DNA from: Robiginitalea sp.
Lineage (GTDB): Bacteria > Bacteroidota > Bacteroidia > Flavobacteriales > Flavobacteriaceae
Length of the DNA: 52,744 nucleotides
Assembly: GCA_024638915.1 (NCBI GenBank)
Contig: JAHEJJ010000014.1
Span: 1 to 52,744 of the forward strand
Direction of reading: 5' to 3'
Made by a program: the position numbers and the translations under genes. The notes below the pieces were generated by a model. That model saw only the letters and a program-made list of their open reading frames with translations, ran no database searches and was not told the DNA's origin. The number at the start of each line of letters is the position of its first letter. Position 1 is the first letter of the stretch. Positions 23,153 through 32,749 of the stretch are shown here, in pieces.

Positions 23153-23971
23153 TTACAATGAATTGACGGTTTTACGCAAACGCACAAGATCATTGAGAAG
23201 CTTTGAGAGCTGATCCAATGGCAACATATTGGCCCCATCGCTTTTGGCATTAGCCGGATCAAAATGCGTTTCAATAAAAATACCGTCTACACCTGCCGCT
23301 ATTCCGGCCCGAGCCATAGTAGATATTAAAGCAGGGCGCCCACCGGTTACACCGGAGGCCTGGTTGGGTTGCTGAAGTGAGTGGGTTACATCGAGAACTA
23401 CCGGGGCATATTGCTTCATCGTTGGGATCCCCCTAAAATCGACTACCATGTCCTGATACCCAAACATGGTACCGCGATCGGTGATCAACACCTGTTGATT
23501 TCCCGAGTCGGTCACCTTATTTACCGCATGCTTCATGCTTTCCGGACTCATAAACTGACCCTTTTTCAGATTTACCACTTTAGCGGTTTGTGCCGCCGCC
23601 ACCACAAGGTCTGTCTGTCTTACCAGAAAGGCCGGGATCTGTAAGACATCCACGTATTCGGCCGCGAGGCTGGCATCTGAAATTTCATGAATATCGGTAA
23701 CCGTGGGGACATCGAAACGTTCTGACACCTTTTTAAGGATCTTAAGTGCCTTCTCATCACCAATGCCGGTGAAAGAATCCACGCGACTTCTGTTGGCTTT
23801 CTTAAAACTACCTTTGAAAATATAGGGTATCTTGAGTTCCTCTGTTAGCCCGACAACCCGTTCGGCTATTCTCAGGGCCATATCCTCCCCTTCAATAGCG
23901 CAAGGCCCGGCAAGAAGGAAGAAATTGCCACTGCTGCTGTGTTTGATCTTGGGGATCAGCTCCAATTTCAT
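23153..23971 (-). CDS. kdsA: 3-deoxy-8-phosphooctulonate (KDO 8-phosphate) synthase
   Basis: A 272-residue cytoplasmic enzyme that condenses phosphoenolpyruvate with arabinose 5-phosphate in the KDO pathway of lipopolysaccharide. Signatures include LLAGPCAIEG at residues 19-28, KANRSRVDSFTGIG near 58, TDIHEISDA near 94 and a late HFDPANAKSDGANMLPL (metal and phosphate ligands). Cys24 in GPCAIE corresponds to the metal-ligand cysteine of the Aquifex-type enzymes, whereas Escherichia coli has Asn there. This enzyme is therefore predicted to be metal-dependent. A near -7 sequence TATCTTTA lies on the minus strand at 23998-23991. Confidence 0.97.
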   Translation of the reverse strand: MKLELIPKIKHSSSGNFFLLAGPCAIEGEDMALRIAERVVGLTEELKIPYIFKGSFKKANRSRVDSFTGIGDEKALKILKKVSERFDVPTVTDIHEISDASLAAEYVDVLQIPAFLVRQTDLVVAAAQTAKVVNLKKGQFMSPESMKHAVNKVTDSGNQQVLITDRGTMFGYQDMVVDFRGIPTMKQYAPVVLDVTHSLQQPNQASGVTGGRPALISTMARAGIAAGVDGIFIETHFDPANAKSDGANMLPLDQLSKLLNDLVRLRKTVNSL

Positions 23972-24092
23972 AAGGTTCGTTTTAAGGCCTTAAAGATAGG
24001 GGTTTTTACCGCGATTTCACTTTTGATGGCTTGATGTAAGTTACCATATGTGAATTTAATGCTAATCCCGATCTACTCTCAGAAATACCCAT

Positions 24093-24100
24093 TATCTTTG
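24093..24100 (+). promoter_or_regulatory. -7 element before typA
   Basis: TATCTTTG matches the Bacteroidota consensus TAnnTTTG exactly and lies 19 bases before the ATG at 24119. No good TTG was found at the -33 position. Confidence 0.5.
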
Positions 24101-24118
24101 CGGGCTTAATTACGCAAG

Positions 24119-25915
24119 ATGTCTGAAACCAAGAACATTGCAATTATTGCCCACGTTGACCATGGCAAAACTACATTGGTTGACAAGATCCTTCATTTTT
24201 GCGAGCTGTTCCGTGAAAATGAAAAGACCGGGGAACTAATTTTGGATAATAACGACCTGGAGCGGGAGCGTGGGATTACCATCGTTTCTAAAAACGTATC
24301 GGTAAGTTATAAGGACACAAAAATAAACATCATCGATACACCCGGACACGCTGATTTCGGTGGAGAGGTAGAGCGGGTACTCAATATGGCCGACGGGGTA
24401 CTCTTGCTGGTCGACGCTTTTGAAGGTCCGATGCCGCAAACAAGATTCGTCCTTCAGAAGGCAATAGACCTCGGCTTAAAGCCCTGTGTGGTTATTAATA
24501 AGGTCGATAAAGAGAACTGCAAACCCGAAGAGGTCCATGAAAAAGTTTTTGATCTGATGTACGAGCTTGGCGCCGAAGAATGGCAACTCGATTTTCCTAC
24601 TGTTTACGGTTCTGCTAAGCACAATTGGATGAGTGAGGACTGGCGACAGGAAACCGATTCTATCGAACCTCTTCTCGAGATGGTGATCGACCATGTACCC
24701 GGCTTTAAGGCCGAGCAGGGCAACACCCAATTGTTGGTAACCTCCCTTGATTATTCATCTTTCACCGGAAGGATCGCCATTGGTCGTTTGCAAAGAGGTG
24801 CCCTTAGCGAAGGGCAACAGGTGTCTTTGGTAAAAAGAGACGGGCGTATTGTGAAATCGAGGATCAAGGAACTCTTTACATTTGAAGGACTGGGGCGTAA
24901 AAAAGTGTCGCAGGTTGAGGCAGGGGATATTTGTGCATTGGTCGGACTGGAAGGATTTGATATCGGGGATACCATTGCCGATTTAGAAAATCCGGAGGGA
25001 TTGAAGACCATAGCCATCGATGAACCTACTATGAGTATGCTCTTTACCATAAACGACAGCCCGTTTTTTGGAAAAGACGGAAAGTATGTGACCTCAAGAC
25101 ATATCAAGGAAAGACTGGATAAAGAACTCGAAAAGAATCTTGCGCTGAGGGTCGAGGAAACAGAAAGCGCTGAGAAATTTATGGTATTTGGCCGGGGGGT
25201 ATTGCACCTGTCTGTCTTGATTGAAACCATGCGCAGAGAGGGATATGAACTCCAGATAGGCCAGCCACAGGTGATCACGAAAACCATAGAGGGCGTCAAA
25301 TGCGAACCTGTTGAACATTTAACCATCGATTTGCCGGAGGAAGTTTCCGGAAAGGCGGTCGAAATGGTGAGTCTCAGAAAAGGTGTCATGACCAATATGG
25401 AAGTTCGGGGAACCCGCATGCTCTGTGAATTTGAGATTCCGTCCAGGGGTATTATCGGCCTGAGGAATCAATTGCTAACCGCAACAGCAGGGGAGGCGAT
25501 AATGGCCCATCGTTTTATGGAATATCAGCCGATGAAAGGCGAAATCGCCCAACGTCAGAATGGATCCCTTGTTTCAATGGAAAATGGTAAGGCCATACCA
25601 TATTCGATCGATAAGTTGCAGGAAAGAGGGCGCTTTTTTATCGATCCGGGGGAAGATATATACGAAGGCCAGGTAATCGGTGAAAACACCCGAAGCGACG
25701 ATATGGTGGTGAATGTTACCAAAACGAAAAAACTTTCGAATGTGCGTTCTGCGGGGGCTGATGATAAGGCCAGAATTGTTCCTGCCATAAAGTTCTCATT
25801 GGAAGAAGCGCTGGAGTATATACAACGGGATGAATATGTAGAGGTTACGCCCAAGCATTTGCGTTTGCGTAAAATTCACCTCAAAGAAGTCGACAGAAAG
25901 CGTAATAAGGCATAA
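24119..25915 (+). CDS. typA: Ribosome-associated GTPase TypA/BipA
   Basis: A 598-residue translation-factor GTPase of normal length. G1 is AHVDHGKTT (residues 11-19), G2 lies in ERGITI, G3 is [12 protein letters not shown] near 73-84, and G4 is NKVDKEN near 128. EF-G-like domains II, III and V follow, and a TypA-specific C-terminal domain includes [13 protein letters not shown]. BipA binds the ribosome under stress or low temperature and supports assembly of the large subunit. The gene is single, with a promoter just upstream, and converges with the glucokinase gene. Confidence 0.97.
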   Translation: MSETKNIAIIAHVDHGKTTLVDKILHFCELFRENEKTGELILDNNDLERERGITIVSKNVSVSYKDTKINIIDTPGHADFGGEVERVLNMADGVLLLVDAFEGPMPQTRFVLQKAIDLGLKPCVVINKVDKENCKPEEVHEKVFDLMYELGAEEWQLDFPTVYGSAKHNWMSEDWRQETDSIEPLLEMVIDHVPGFKAEQGNTQLLVTSLDYSSFTGRIAIGRLQRGALSEGQQVSLVKRDGRIVKSRIKELFTFEGLGRKKVSQVEAGDICALVGLEGFDIGDTIADLENPEGLKTIAIDEPTMSMLFTINDSPFFGKDGKYVTSRHIKERLDKELEKNLALRVEETESAEKFMVFGRGVLHLSVLIETMRREGYELQIGQPQVITKTIEGVKCEPVEHLTIDLPEEVSGKAVEMVSLRKGVMTNMEVRGTRMLCEFEIPSRGIIGLRNQLLTATAGEAIMAHRFMEYQPMKGEIAQRQNGSLVSMENGKAIPYSIDKLQERGRFFIDPGEDIYEGQVIGENTRSDDMVVNVTKTKKLSNVRSAGADDKARIVPAIKFSLEEALEYIQRDEYVEVTPKHLRLRKIHLKEVDRKRNKA

Positions 25916-25944
25916 ATAATTCAGGTGATCAGTGGTGCTTTAAT

Positions 25945-26694
25945 CTATTCTTTGGGCGCTTCATGAAGGGCGGCCACGGCTGCACCGATAATCCCGGCAT
26001 GGTTGCGGAACTCAGCGGGTACTACAGGCGTCTCGATCTTGATCCGGTGGCGATATTCATCAAAGTATTTTGAGGCCCCACCCCCAAGGATGATCATATC
26101 AGGACAGACGATCAGATCTACCAATTCCAGGAATTTATTAAAGCGTTTTCCCCATTTGTCATAGGTCAGATTTTCCTTTTCCCTGGCTGAGGAAGCGGCC
26201 CAGGATTCGATCTTTTTAAAATTCTTGTACGGGATCTGGCCGAGTTCAAAATTAGGGATCAGTTCGCCATTAAAAAATGCTCCACTGCCCAATCCGGTTC
26301 CGATCGTGATCATCAGAACAAAACCTTGAACGCCCTTCCCTATGCCATAGTTCATCACCGCATAGCCGGCCGCATCCGCATCGTTGATCACCGTTACCGG
26401 TAGTCCGGTTGCGTCGCTGAATAATTCCTTCACATTAACCCCTAACCACGATTCATGAAGGTTTCCTGGCGATTTGCACACCCCATGTTTTATGACGGTG
26501 GGGAAACCACAGCCTACCGGACCCTTATGATCAAAATGCTTTACAATCTCTTTTAAAACCTGGGCCATGGCCTCTGGTTTTCTCGATGCTGGGGTAGGGA
26601 TCCGGAATCGTTCTGTGAGCAATTCCCCATCATGGGAATTAACCAGCGCTCCTTTCATGCCAGATCCTCCAATATCAATTCCAAGAACGATCAT
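25945..26694 (-). CDS. ppgK: ROK-family polyphosphate glucokinase-like kinase
   Basis: A 249-residue protein from the ATG at 26694, which gives the family opening MIVLGIDIGGSGMKGAL with its DIGG phosphate loop. Other motifs are INDADAAGYAVMNYG near residue 101 (catalytic Asp), TIGTGLGSG near 127 (second phosphate motif) and LGGGASKYF near 205. Length and sequence resemble polyphosphate/ATP glucokinases of the ROK family, which phosphorylate glucose for glycolysis using polyphosphate. The upstream in-frame start at 26748 would add an unrelated tail. A TACATTTG -7 element lies on the minus strand at 26737-26744. Confidence 0.85.
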   Translation of the reverse strand: MIVLGIDIGGSGMKGALVNSHDGELLTERFRIPTPASRKPEAMAQVLKEIVKHFDHKGPVGCGFPTVIKHGVCKSPGNLHESWLGVNVKELFSDATGLPVTVINDADAAGYAVMNYGIGKGVQGFVLMITIGTGLGSGAFFNGELIPNFELGQIPYKNFKKIESWAASSAREKENLTYDKWGKRFNKFLELVDLIVCPDMIILGGGASKYFDEYRHRIKIETPVVPAEFRNHAGIIGAAVAALHEAPKE

Positions 26695-26736
26695 AAAAAA
26701 TGGTCTGCTTATTTGATGGTGTTCATCAGATTTGGG

Positions 26737-26744
26737 CAAATGTA
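26737..26744 (-). promoter_or_regulatory. -7 element for the polyphosphate glucokinase gene
   Basis: On the minus strand TACATTTG matches TAnnTTTG exactly and lies about 43 bases before the ATG at 26694. A -33 TTG at proper spacing was not found. The rest of the 247-base gap up to 26995 contains no recognised gene. Confidence 0.45.
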
Positions 26745-26995
26745 ACAAAAATCTTTTTTCATGTTTCTCTACGCCAAGAAGGGTTTTGTCTTATGGATGC
26801 GACAATCTAAAATGAAACGATCGAATGCCATAACGCCTAGCTACTCTTAGGTCAAAGACCGTACAGAATGCCTAGTGGACCAGTGATCATCAATAGTTCG
26901 ACGAAGAGCAGAAAGCGCAAAGCTCCGATCCGCGGGGTATTTTTATCTTACTTTTCCGATCGTTTTTTAGGATCATAATCAGCACCTAAACGGTA

Positions 26996-27679
26996 TCATA
27001 CGGCTTTTTGGATGACCTCAAATACCTTGCTGCCGTCGCATTTCAGGGTTTTGGATGGATATTTTAAAATCAGGGCATAGTCGTGAGTGGCCATCACTAT
27101 AGTTCTACCGCTCTTGTTGATCTCCTGAAGTACTTTCATGACCTCTACACTGGTTTGGGGATCAAGGTTCCCGGTAGGTTCATCTGCAAGGATGAGCTCC
27201 GGATCATTAAGCAAGGCCCTGGCTATGGCCACCCGCTGCTGCTCTCCACCCGATAGCTCATGCGGGAACTTAAATCCTTTGGTCTTCATGCCCACTTTCT
27301 GAAGTACCTCTTCGATCTTTGCATCCATACTGGCCGGATCTTTCCAACCGGTAGCTTTAAGCACGAATAACAGGTTTTTATTCACATTTCTGTCGGGCAG
27401 GAGTTTGAAATCCTGAAAAACGATTCCAAGTTTTCGTCTGAGAAAGGGGATGTCTTTTTCCTGAAGCGTCTTTAAGTTAAAGCCAACGATACGGCCATGT
27501 CCCTCTCTTAAGGGCAGATCGGCGTATAGTGTTTTCATCAGGCTGCTTTTCCCACTTCCGGTCTTGCCGATAAGGTAGACGAATTCTCCTTTTTTTACCT
27601 CAAGGGACACCTCGTTGAGGATCATGTTTTCCTTTTGAAATACTGCTGCAGATTTAAGGGATAATACTGGTTCGGACAT
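26996..27679 (-). CDS. ftsE: Cell division ABC-type ATPase FtsE
   Basis: A 227-residue ATPase with Walker [10 protein letters not shown] (residues 38-46), Q-loop [12 protein letters not shown], signature LSGGEQQR, Walker [10 protein letters not shown] and switch ATHD. The sequence [16 protein letters not shown] is specific to FtsE, the cytoplasmic partner of the membrane protein FtsX in activating peptidoglycan hydrolases at division. No ftsX gene is adjacent in this window; in this group it is often located elsewhere. It is transcribed away from the TPR gene, with 131 bases between the starts. Confidence 0.93.
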   Translation of the reverse strand: MSEPVLSLKSAAVFQKENMILNEVSLEVKKGEFVYLIGKTGSGKSSLMKTLYADLPLREGHGRIVGFNLKTLQEKDIPFLRRKLGIVFQDFKLLPDRNVNKNLLFVLKATGWKDPASMDAKIEEVLQKVGMKTKGFKFPHELSGGEQQRVAIARALLNDPELILADEPTGNLDPQTSVEVMKVLQEINKSGRTIVMATHDYALILKYPSKTLKCDGSKVFEVIQKAV

Positions 27680-27810
27680 TTTGTAATTGTTGATATAAAA
27701 GTAATAAGTTCACCGATATCTCCAGCGGGGAGCCTTTAATTTTATTTTATTTCGGCATACCAAGCCGGCATATTTGACGTTAACTACAGAAATACGGTAC
27801 TCGAGAACAC

Positions 27811-30800
27811 ATGAGAATTAAAAATACCGTGCTTTTTCTGGCACTCCTATTTGTGATATTCCGGGGATCCTCCCAGGGAACGGAAATCTTTACACATCCT
27901 CAAAAAAAATATCAGGACGCTCTTGAACTGTACCATAATAAGCAGTATCAGGCGGCCCAGGTTATATTCGATGAGGTCGCCATCCAAACCAAAGACGGTG
28001 AGATCAAGGCTAATTGTGCGTACTATGCCGCCAACGCTGCCATTCGTCTGAATCAGGTGGGTGCCGACATCCTTATGGAAGATTTTGTGGCTGAGTATCC
28101 CACCTCGACCAAAAGGAATTCGGCCTTCTTGGACGTGGCCGATTATTACTTCGAAAACGGCCGGTATCCCTATGCCCTTAAATGGTATAAAAAGGTAGAC
28201 CAAAGTACGGTGACCCGGAATGAAAGGGAACGCTTTAACTTTAATATGGGATATTCCCTGTTCGCTTCGAAAAAAGCCAAAGAGGCGGAGCAATATCTTA
28301 AAAAGGTCTCTTCTTCAGGAACTTATGGATCGCAGGCAAAGTATTACCTGGGTTATATCGCATATCAACAAGACGATTACGAAGGGGCTAACGAGCGCTT
28401 CGACCAGATCACAAACCAGGAAGGCCTATCCGATAAGCTATCGTACTACCAGGCCGATATGAACTTCAAACTGGGTAATTTCAATGAGGCGATCGACATG
28501 GCCCAGAAGCAACTACCTCAATCAGACCGTCGGGAAGTTTCTGAACTCAATAAGATTATCGGAGAGAGCTACTTTAACCTGGCTAAGTACGCAGAGGCGA
28601 TTCCTTATCTGGAGGCTTACAAGGGCAAACGTGGTAAATGGAGCAATACGGACTATTATTTGCTGGGATATTGTTATTATAAGCAAGGGGACTATGCCAA
28701 TGCCATCCAGCAATTTAATAAGATCATTGGCGGGACCAACAGCGTTTCTCAAAATGCCTACTACCATCTCGCTGAGTGCTATTTGAAACTCGGTAAAAAG
28801 CAGGAAGCATTGAACGCCTTCAGAAATGCTTCACAAATGGAATATTCCGATAATATAACACAAGATGCCACTTTGAATTATGCCCGCCTGAGTTATGAAA
28901 TTGGCAATGCCTATGAGCCGGTTCCCAGAGTTTTAAAGTCTTACCTGGAACGATATCCCGGGGACCAGTATCAAAAGGAAATCCAGGAACTGCTGGTAGA
29001 TTCTTATATCACCTCCAAGAATTTTGAAGGAGCACTCGAATTGCTGGAAAAGAACAGAGACTATGCCAGCAAGGCTACCTTCCAGAAAGTGGCCTTCTAC
29101 AGGGGGTTGGAGCTATTTGTTGACGATGACTTTTCTGGCTCCATCAGCATTTTGGAAAAGTCGCTGGCCTCAGCAGAAGACCTGCTTTATAAGGCAAGGG
29201 CCTTATATTGGAAAGCCGATGCCCAATACCGATTAAACCGCTTTGAAGATGCACTGAGCGATTTTCGGTCGTTCATGCAAATGCCGATCGCTCAGAATAC
29301 TGCTGAATTCTCCGAATTGGAGTATAATCTCGGTTATGCGTATTTCAAATTGAAAGATTATAGTAAAGCTGCGGAAAGTTTTAAGTCTTTTAGCCGATCC
29401 GCGACCCCTTCTGAGAAGAAGAATGATGCTCATATGCGTTTGGGCGACAGTTATTTTGTAACGGGACAGTATCAGAATGCGATAGAAGCCTATAAGGATG
29501 TGGTTGAGAATCGCGGTGCTAAAAGGGATTATGCCTCATTTCAGATGGCCATGTCACAAGGTTTTATCGGTAACACCAGTGCGAAAATAGAAGAACTTAA
29601 GTCCTTTGTATCCCGTTATCCGAATTCAAAACTACAGGACGATGCACTCTTCGAACTTGGAAATACCTATGTAAGAGCGGAACAGGAAAACAATGGATTG
29701 TTGACCTTCGACAGGCTCATCGCCTCCCATACCAATAGCAAATTTGTACCACAGGCTTTAATGAGGCAGGGACTGGTACACTACAATGCCAATCGTAATG
29801 AAGAGGCATTATCCAAGTTAAGAACCGTAGTACGCGATTTTCCGGATAGTCAGGAAGCGATACAGGCAGTCTCAACCGCCAAACTGATCTATGTTGATCT
29901 CGGCCGGGTAGACGAGTATGCAGATTGGGTTAAAAATCTTGATTTCGTTGAAGTGAGCGACGCCGAACTCGACCAGGCCAGTTACGAATCGGCCGATAAA
30001 AAATATCAACAGGGGAATACCGCTTCGGCCTTGAAAGGATTTCAAAATTATTTAAAGGAATTTCCAAATGGGATACATGCTCTGGAAGCCAACTTCCGAC
30101 TGGCGCAACTCCTTTTTGCCGGAGGTGATGCCGAACAGGCACTGACCTATTTCAAAAATGTATCGGAACGCGGCAATCACGAATACTCGGAACAGGCCCT
30201 GACGCGTATTTGTGAGATCTATGTATCTGCTGACCGGTATGACGAGGCTTTTCCCTACCTCCTGCGCCTTGAAGAAATGGCTGAAATACAGCAGAATATA
30301 ACTTTTGCCAGGTCTAATTTGATGCAGGCATATTACCAGAAAAATAATGATCGGGAGACGATTGTATATGCGGAGAAAGTCCTTTCTACCGGGAATATAG
30401 ATAACAGAATTAAGAGCGATGCCCAACTGATGATCGCCAGATCGGCGATTCGCACCGGTGATGAAGCCAAGGCTGAAATAGCCTATGCCGAAGTTCTTAA
30501 ACTAGCACAGGGTAAATTGGCAGCGGAGGCCTTGTACTATGAGGCCTATTTTAAACATAAAAGATCTGCCTTTGAAGATTCTAATGGATCTGTCCAAAAA
30601 CTGGTCAAGGATTATGCAGGATATAAAGAATGGAGTGCCAAAGGTTTGATATTGATGGCAAAGAATTTTTACGCCCTGGACGACGCCTTCCAGGCGACCT
30701 ATATTTTAGAGAGTGTGATTTCGAACTTTGCAGATTTTCCGGACATCCTGAAAGAGGCCGAGATGGAACTGGATTTGATCAAAGCAAAGGAAGCGCAGCG

Positions 30801-30831
30801 AAACTCAGATGTCCAACCGAATCAAAACTAA
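27811..30831 (+). CDS. Large periplasmic TPR-repeat protein
   Basis: A 1006-residue protein with a signal peptide (VLFLALLFVIFRGSSQG). Nearly all of the mature part consists of tetratricopeptide-like helical pairs with the usual spacing of small residues and Tyr, for example YHNKQYQAAQVIFDEV, YCYYKQGDYANAIQQFNKI and YNLGYAYFKLKDYSKAAESF. No enzymatic motif is visible. Repeats of this type bind partner proteins, often in outer-membrane assembly. The gene is followed after 12 bases by a barrel protein gene, so the two are probably an operon and work together. Comparable pairs are widespread in Flavobacteriaceae, but their function is unknown to me. Confidence 0.88.
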   Translation: MRIKNTVLFLALLFVIFRGSSQGTEIFTHPQKKYQDALELYHNKQYQAAQVIFDEVAIQTKDGEIKANCAYYAANAAIRLNQVGADILMEDFVAEYPTSTKRNSAFLDVADYYFENGRYPYALKWYKKVDQSTVTRNERERFNFNMGYSLFASKKAKEAEQYLKKVSSSGTYGSQAKYYLGYIAYQQDDYEGANERFDQITNQEGLSDKLSYYQADMNFKLGNFNEAIDMAQKQLPQSDRREVSELNKIIGESYFNLAKYAEAIPYLEAYKGKRGKWSNTDYYLLGYCYYKQGDYANAIQQFNKIIGGTNSVSQNAYYHLAECYLKLGKKQEALNAFRNASQMEYSDNITQDATLNYARLSYEIGNAYEPVPRVLKSYLERYPGDQYQKEIQELLVDSYITSKNFEGALELLEKNRDYASKATFQKVAFYRGLELFVDDDFSGSISILEKSLASAEDLLYKARALYWKADAQYRLNRFEDALSDFRSFMQMPIAQNTAEFSELEYNLGYAYFKLKDYSKAAESFKSFSRSATPSEKKNDAHMRLGDSYFVTGQYQNAIEAYKDVVENRGAKRDYASFQMAMSQGFIGNTSAKIEELKSFVSRYPNSKLQDDALFELGNTYVRAEQENNGLLTFDRLIASHTNSKFVPQALMRQGLVHYNANRNEEALSKLRTVVRDFPDSQEAIQAVSTAKLIYVDLGRVDEYADWVKNLDFVEVSDAELDQASYESADKKYQQGNTASALKGFQNYLKEFPNGIHALEANFRLAQLLFAGGDAEQALTYFKNVSERGNHEYSEQALTRICEIYVSADRYDEAFPYLLRLEEMAEIQQNITFARSNLMQAYYQKNNDRETIVYAEKVLSTGNIDNRIKSDAQLMIARSAIRTGDEAKAEIAYAEVLKLAQGKLAAEALYYEAYFKHKRSAFEDSNGSVQKLVKDYAGYKEWSAKGLILMAKNFYALDDAFQATYILESVISNFADFPDILKEAEMELDLIKAKEAQRNSDVQPNQN

Positions 30832-30843
30832 TAGGAGCTGGAG

Positions 30844-32592
30844 ATGAAAAAATATTTGCTAGCAGTGATCGGGTGCCTGTTTTTTTTGAGTAGCTCCATG
30901 GCACAGGAAGACGAAAATATTGGGACAGAAACAGTGACGGTTGTGAAATCTTATTCACCAACAGTTTCGGATGCTTTTAAGATCAATGCGGTGCCCGTGG
31001 TTAATGACTCGGTAGTCCAGCAGAAAAAAGAAATTGAATACAGTATTTTTTCGGTCCCGGTGGCATCCACCTTCAGTCCGGAAAAGGGAAAGGCCACACC
31101 GGTTCAAAAGAAGAAGCCCGAAAAGCTCTTTAACAGTTCTGTCCGGGCGGCATTAGGCAATTTTAACAATGCCATATTTGATTTTCATACAAGCCGGGAT
31201 TTCGATAGGGGCGACAAACGTTTCGCGCTGGCATTGAACCACCTCTCCTCCCGGGGAAATATCGACAGCACTCCACTTGATGCGGATTTTTATGATACCG
31301 ATTTCAACGGTTCTTATTTGCAGAAACAAAGGGACTGGGAATGGTATGCCAAACTTGGCCTGCAACATAAATTATACAATTGGTACGGACTCCCGGAAGG
31401 AGTTTTTGATGAAACCACTATTGCCGGGATAGATGAAAAACAAAACTATTATAAGGCCCAGCTGTCCGGTGGGATCACTTTGGAAGATGGTGTGTTCAAA
31501 AATGCGGAGCTGCTTTACCGCCGATTTTGGGATGCCGTGGAATCCGCTGAGAACAGATTTGTGCTCAATTCTAATATTGAAGTGCCTTTAACCGATGCAG
31601 TGCTGGATGTGGATGCCAAATTGGATTATGTTGGAGGAAGTTTTCCTAATGCCTCGCTTAACAGCACCATCAATAGCCCGATGACCGATTATGGTCAGCT
31701 GCAATTTGCCCTTTCCCCAAGTGTGGAAATCCTCCGCGAAGACTGGGTGCTGCAACTCGGGGCCCATCTGGTTTACGGATTGGAAACCGAAAACAGCGAT
31801 AGCAATTTTTATATCTACCCCTCTGTGAATGCATCCTATCGGATAAGCGAGGAATATGCTATTGCCTATGGTGGGATTGAAGGGACTTTGCGCCAGAATT
31901 CATATTATGACTTTGTTGGAGAAAATCCCTATGTTTCTCCAACACTAACTGTAGAGCCCACAGATGAACAATACAATGCTTTTTTTGGACTTCGCGGGCA
32001 GCTATTACCTTTTCTCAGTTATAATCTAAAAGCTTCCTATGCCGCTGAAAACAGGAGACCGCTTTATATTCTAAATCCGATCAATACTTTCAGGACCGAT
32101 GAAAAAGGCTATAACTTTGGCAATTCTTTCCAGGTTTTTTATGACGATATCAGAACCATCGGGTTTTTTGCAGAACTGAATATAGATGTGAATCGTAGTT
32201 TTTCGATGCGTATCAATGGTGAATTTAATGACTACAACACCGAAACCGATAATCCTGCATGGAATTTACCAGAATTACAAGGCTCGCTTTTTCTCGACTA
32301 TCAGATAAACGACCAGTGGTCTATTGGGGCGAATCTCTTTTATGTAGGAGAGCGGGAAGATTTCTCTTCTGTTGCCCTTGAAGATACAGATCCGGTTGAT
32401 TTCCCCGCCACGCTCTTGTCATTAGATAGCTATTTCGATGCCAATCTTCAATTGGGCTATAAGATGAACAGGCAATTGTCGCTTTTTGTAAGGGGAAATA
32501 ACCTGGCGAACAATCAATATGAACGTTGGGCCAATTTCCGGGTACAGGGATTTCAGTTGCTGGCCGGGCTGACCTATAAATTCGATATGTAA
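30844..32592 (+). CDS. Outer-membrane beta-barrel protein without a plug domain
   Basis: A 582-residue protein with a signal peptide (LLAVIGCLFFLSSSMAQ). After a short region with TVTVVKSYSPTVSDAF (residues about 28-46) and a lysine-rich linker, the rest is alternating strand pattern with aromatic girdles, as in TonB-dependent receptors, and it ends with LLAGLTYKFDM, a typical last strand ending in an aromatic near the C-terminus. No carboxypeptidase-like or plug domain is seen. It would therefore be a TonB-receptor-like barrel that may have a different gating partner, probably the TPR protein encoded immediately upstream. Confidence 0.82.
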   Translation: MKKYLLAVIGCLFFLSSSMAQEDENIGTETVTVVKSYSPTVSDAFKINAVPVVNDSVVQQKKEIEYSIFSVPVASTFSPEKGKATPVQKKKPEKLFNSSVRAALGNFNNAIFDFHTSRDFDRGDKRFALALNHLSSRGNIDSTPLDADFYDTDFNGSYLQKQRDWEWYAKLGLQHKLYNWYGLPEGVFDETTIAGIDEKQNYYKAQLSGGITLEDGVFKNAELLYRRFWDAVESAENRFVLNSNIEVPLTDAVLDVDAKLDYVGGSFPNASLNSTINSPMTDYGQLQFALSPSVEILREDWVLQLGAHLVYGLETENSDSNFYIYPSVNASYRISEEYAIAYGGIEGTLRQNSYYDFVGENPYVSPTLTVEPTDEQYNAFFGLRGQLLPFLSYNLKASYAAENRRPLYILNPINTFRTDEKGYNFGNSFQVFYDDIRTIGFFAELNIDVNRSFSMRINGEFNDYNTETDNPAWNLPELQGSLFLDYQINDQWSIGANLFYVGEREDFSSVALEDTDPVDFPATLLSLDSYFDANLQLGYKMNRQLSLFVRGNNLANNQYERWANFRVQGFQLLAGLTYKFDM

Positions 32593-32645
32593 TAAAACAA
32601 TGGTGAACAGGCGATTTTTGCTCCGGAAAAGGCACGTCTATATAC

Positions 32646-32677
32646 AGGTCTGAAGTACTTATAGACCTATTTTTTTG
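32646..32677 (+). terminator. Terminator of the TPR/barrel operon
   Basis: AGGTCT (32646-32651) pairs with AGACCT (32663-32668), with an inner AAGT/ACTT stem, followed by ATTTTTTT. It lies 53 bases after the barrel gene. Confidence 0.65.
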
Positions 32678-32749
32678 CCTTTAAACGTCCGGTTTACAGA
32701 AGCTTGCAATATTTGTTTAATTTGGCCATTATAGTATAAGGAGCAGCTT

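Noticed and set aside
26749-26995. Possible third copy of the repeats between ppgK and ftsE
   Set aside because: Only a short peptide similarity (SFALS) and no base-level alignment over a useful length; noted under the repeat finding but not annotated.
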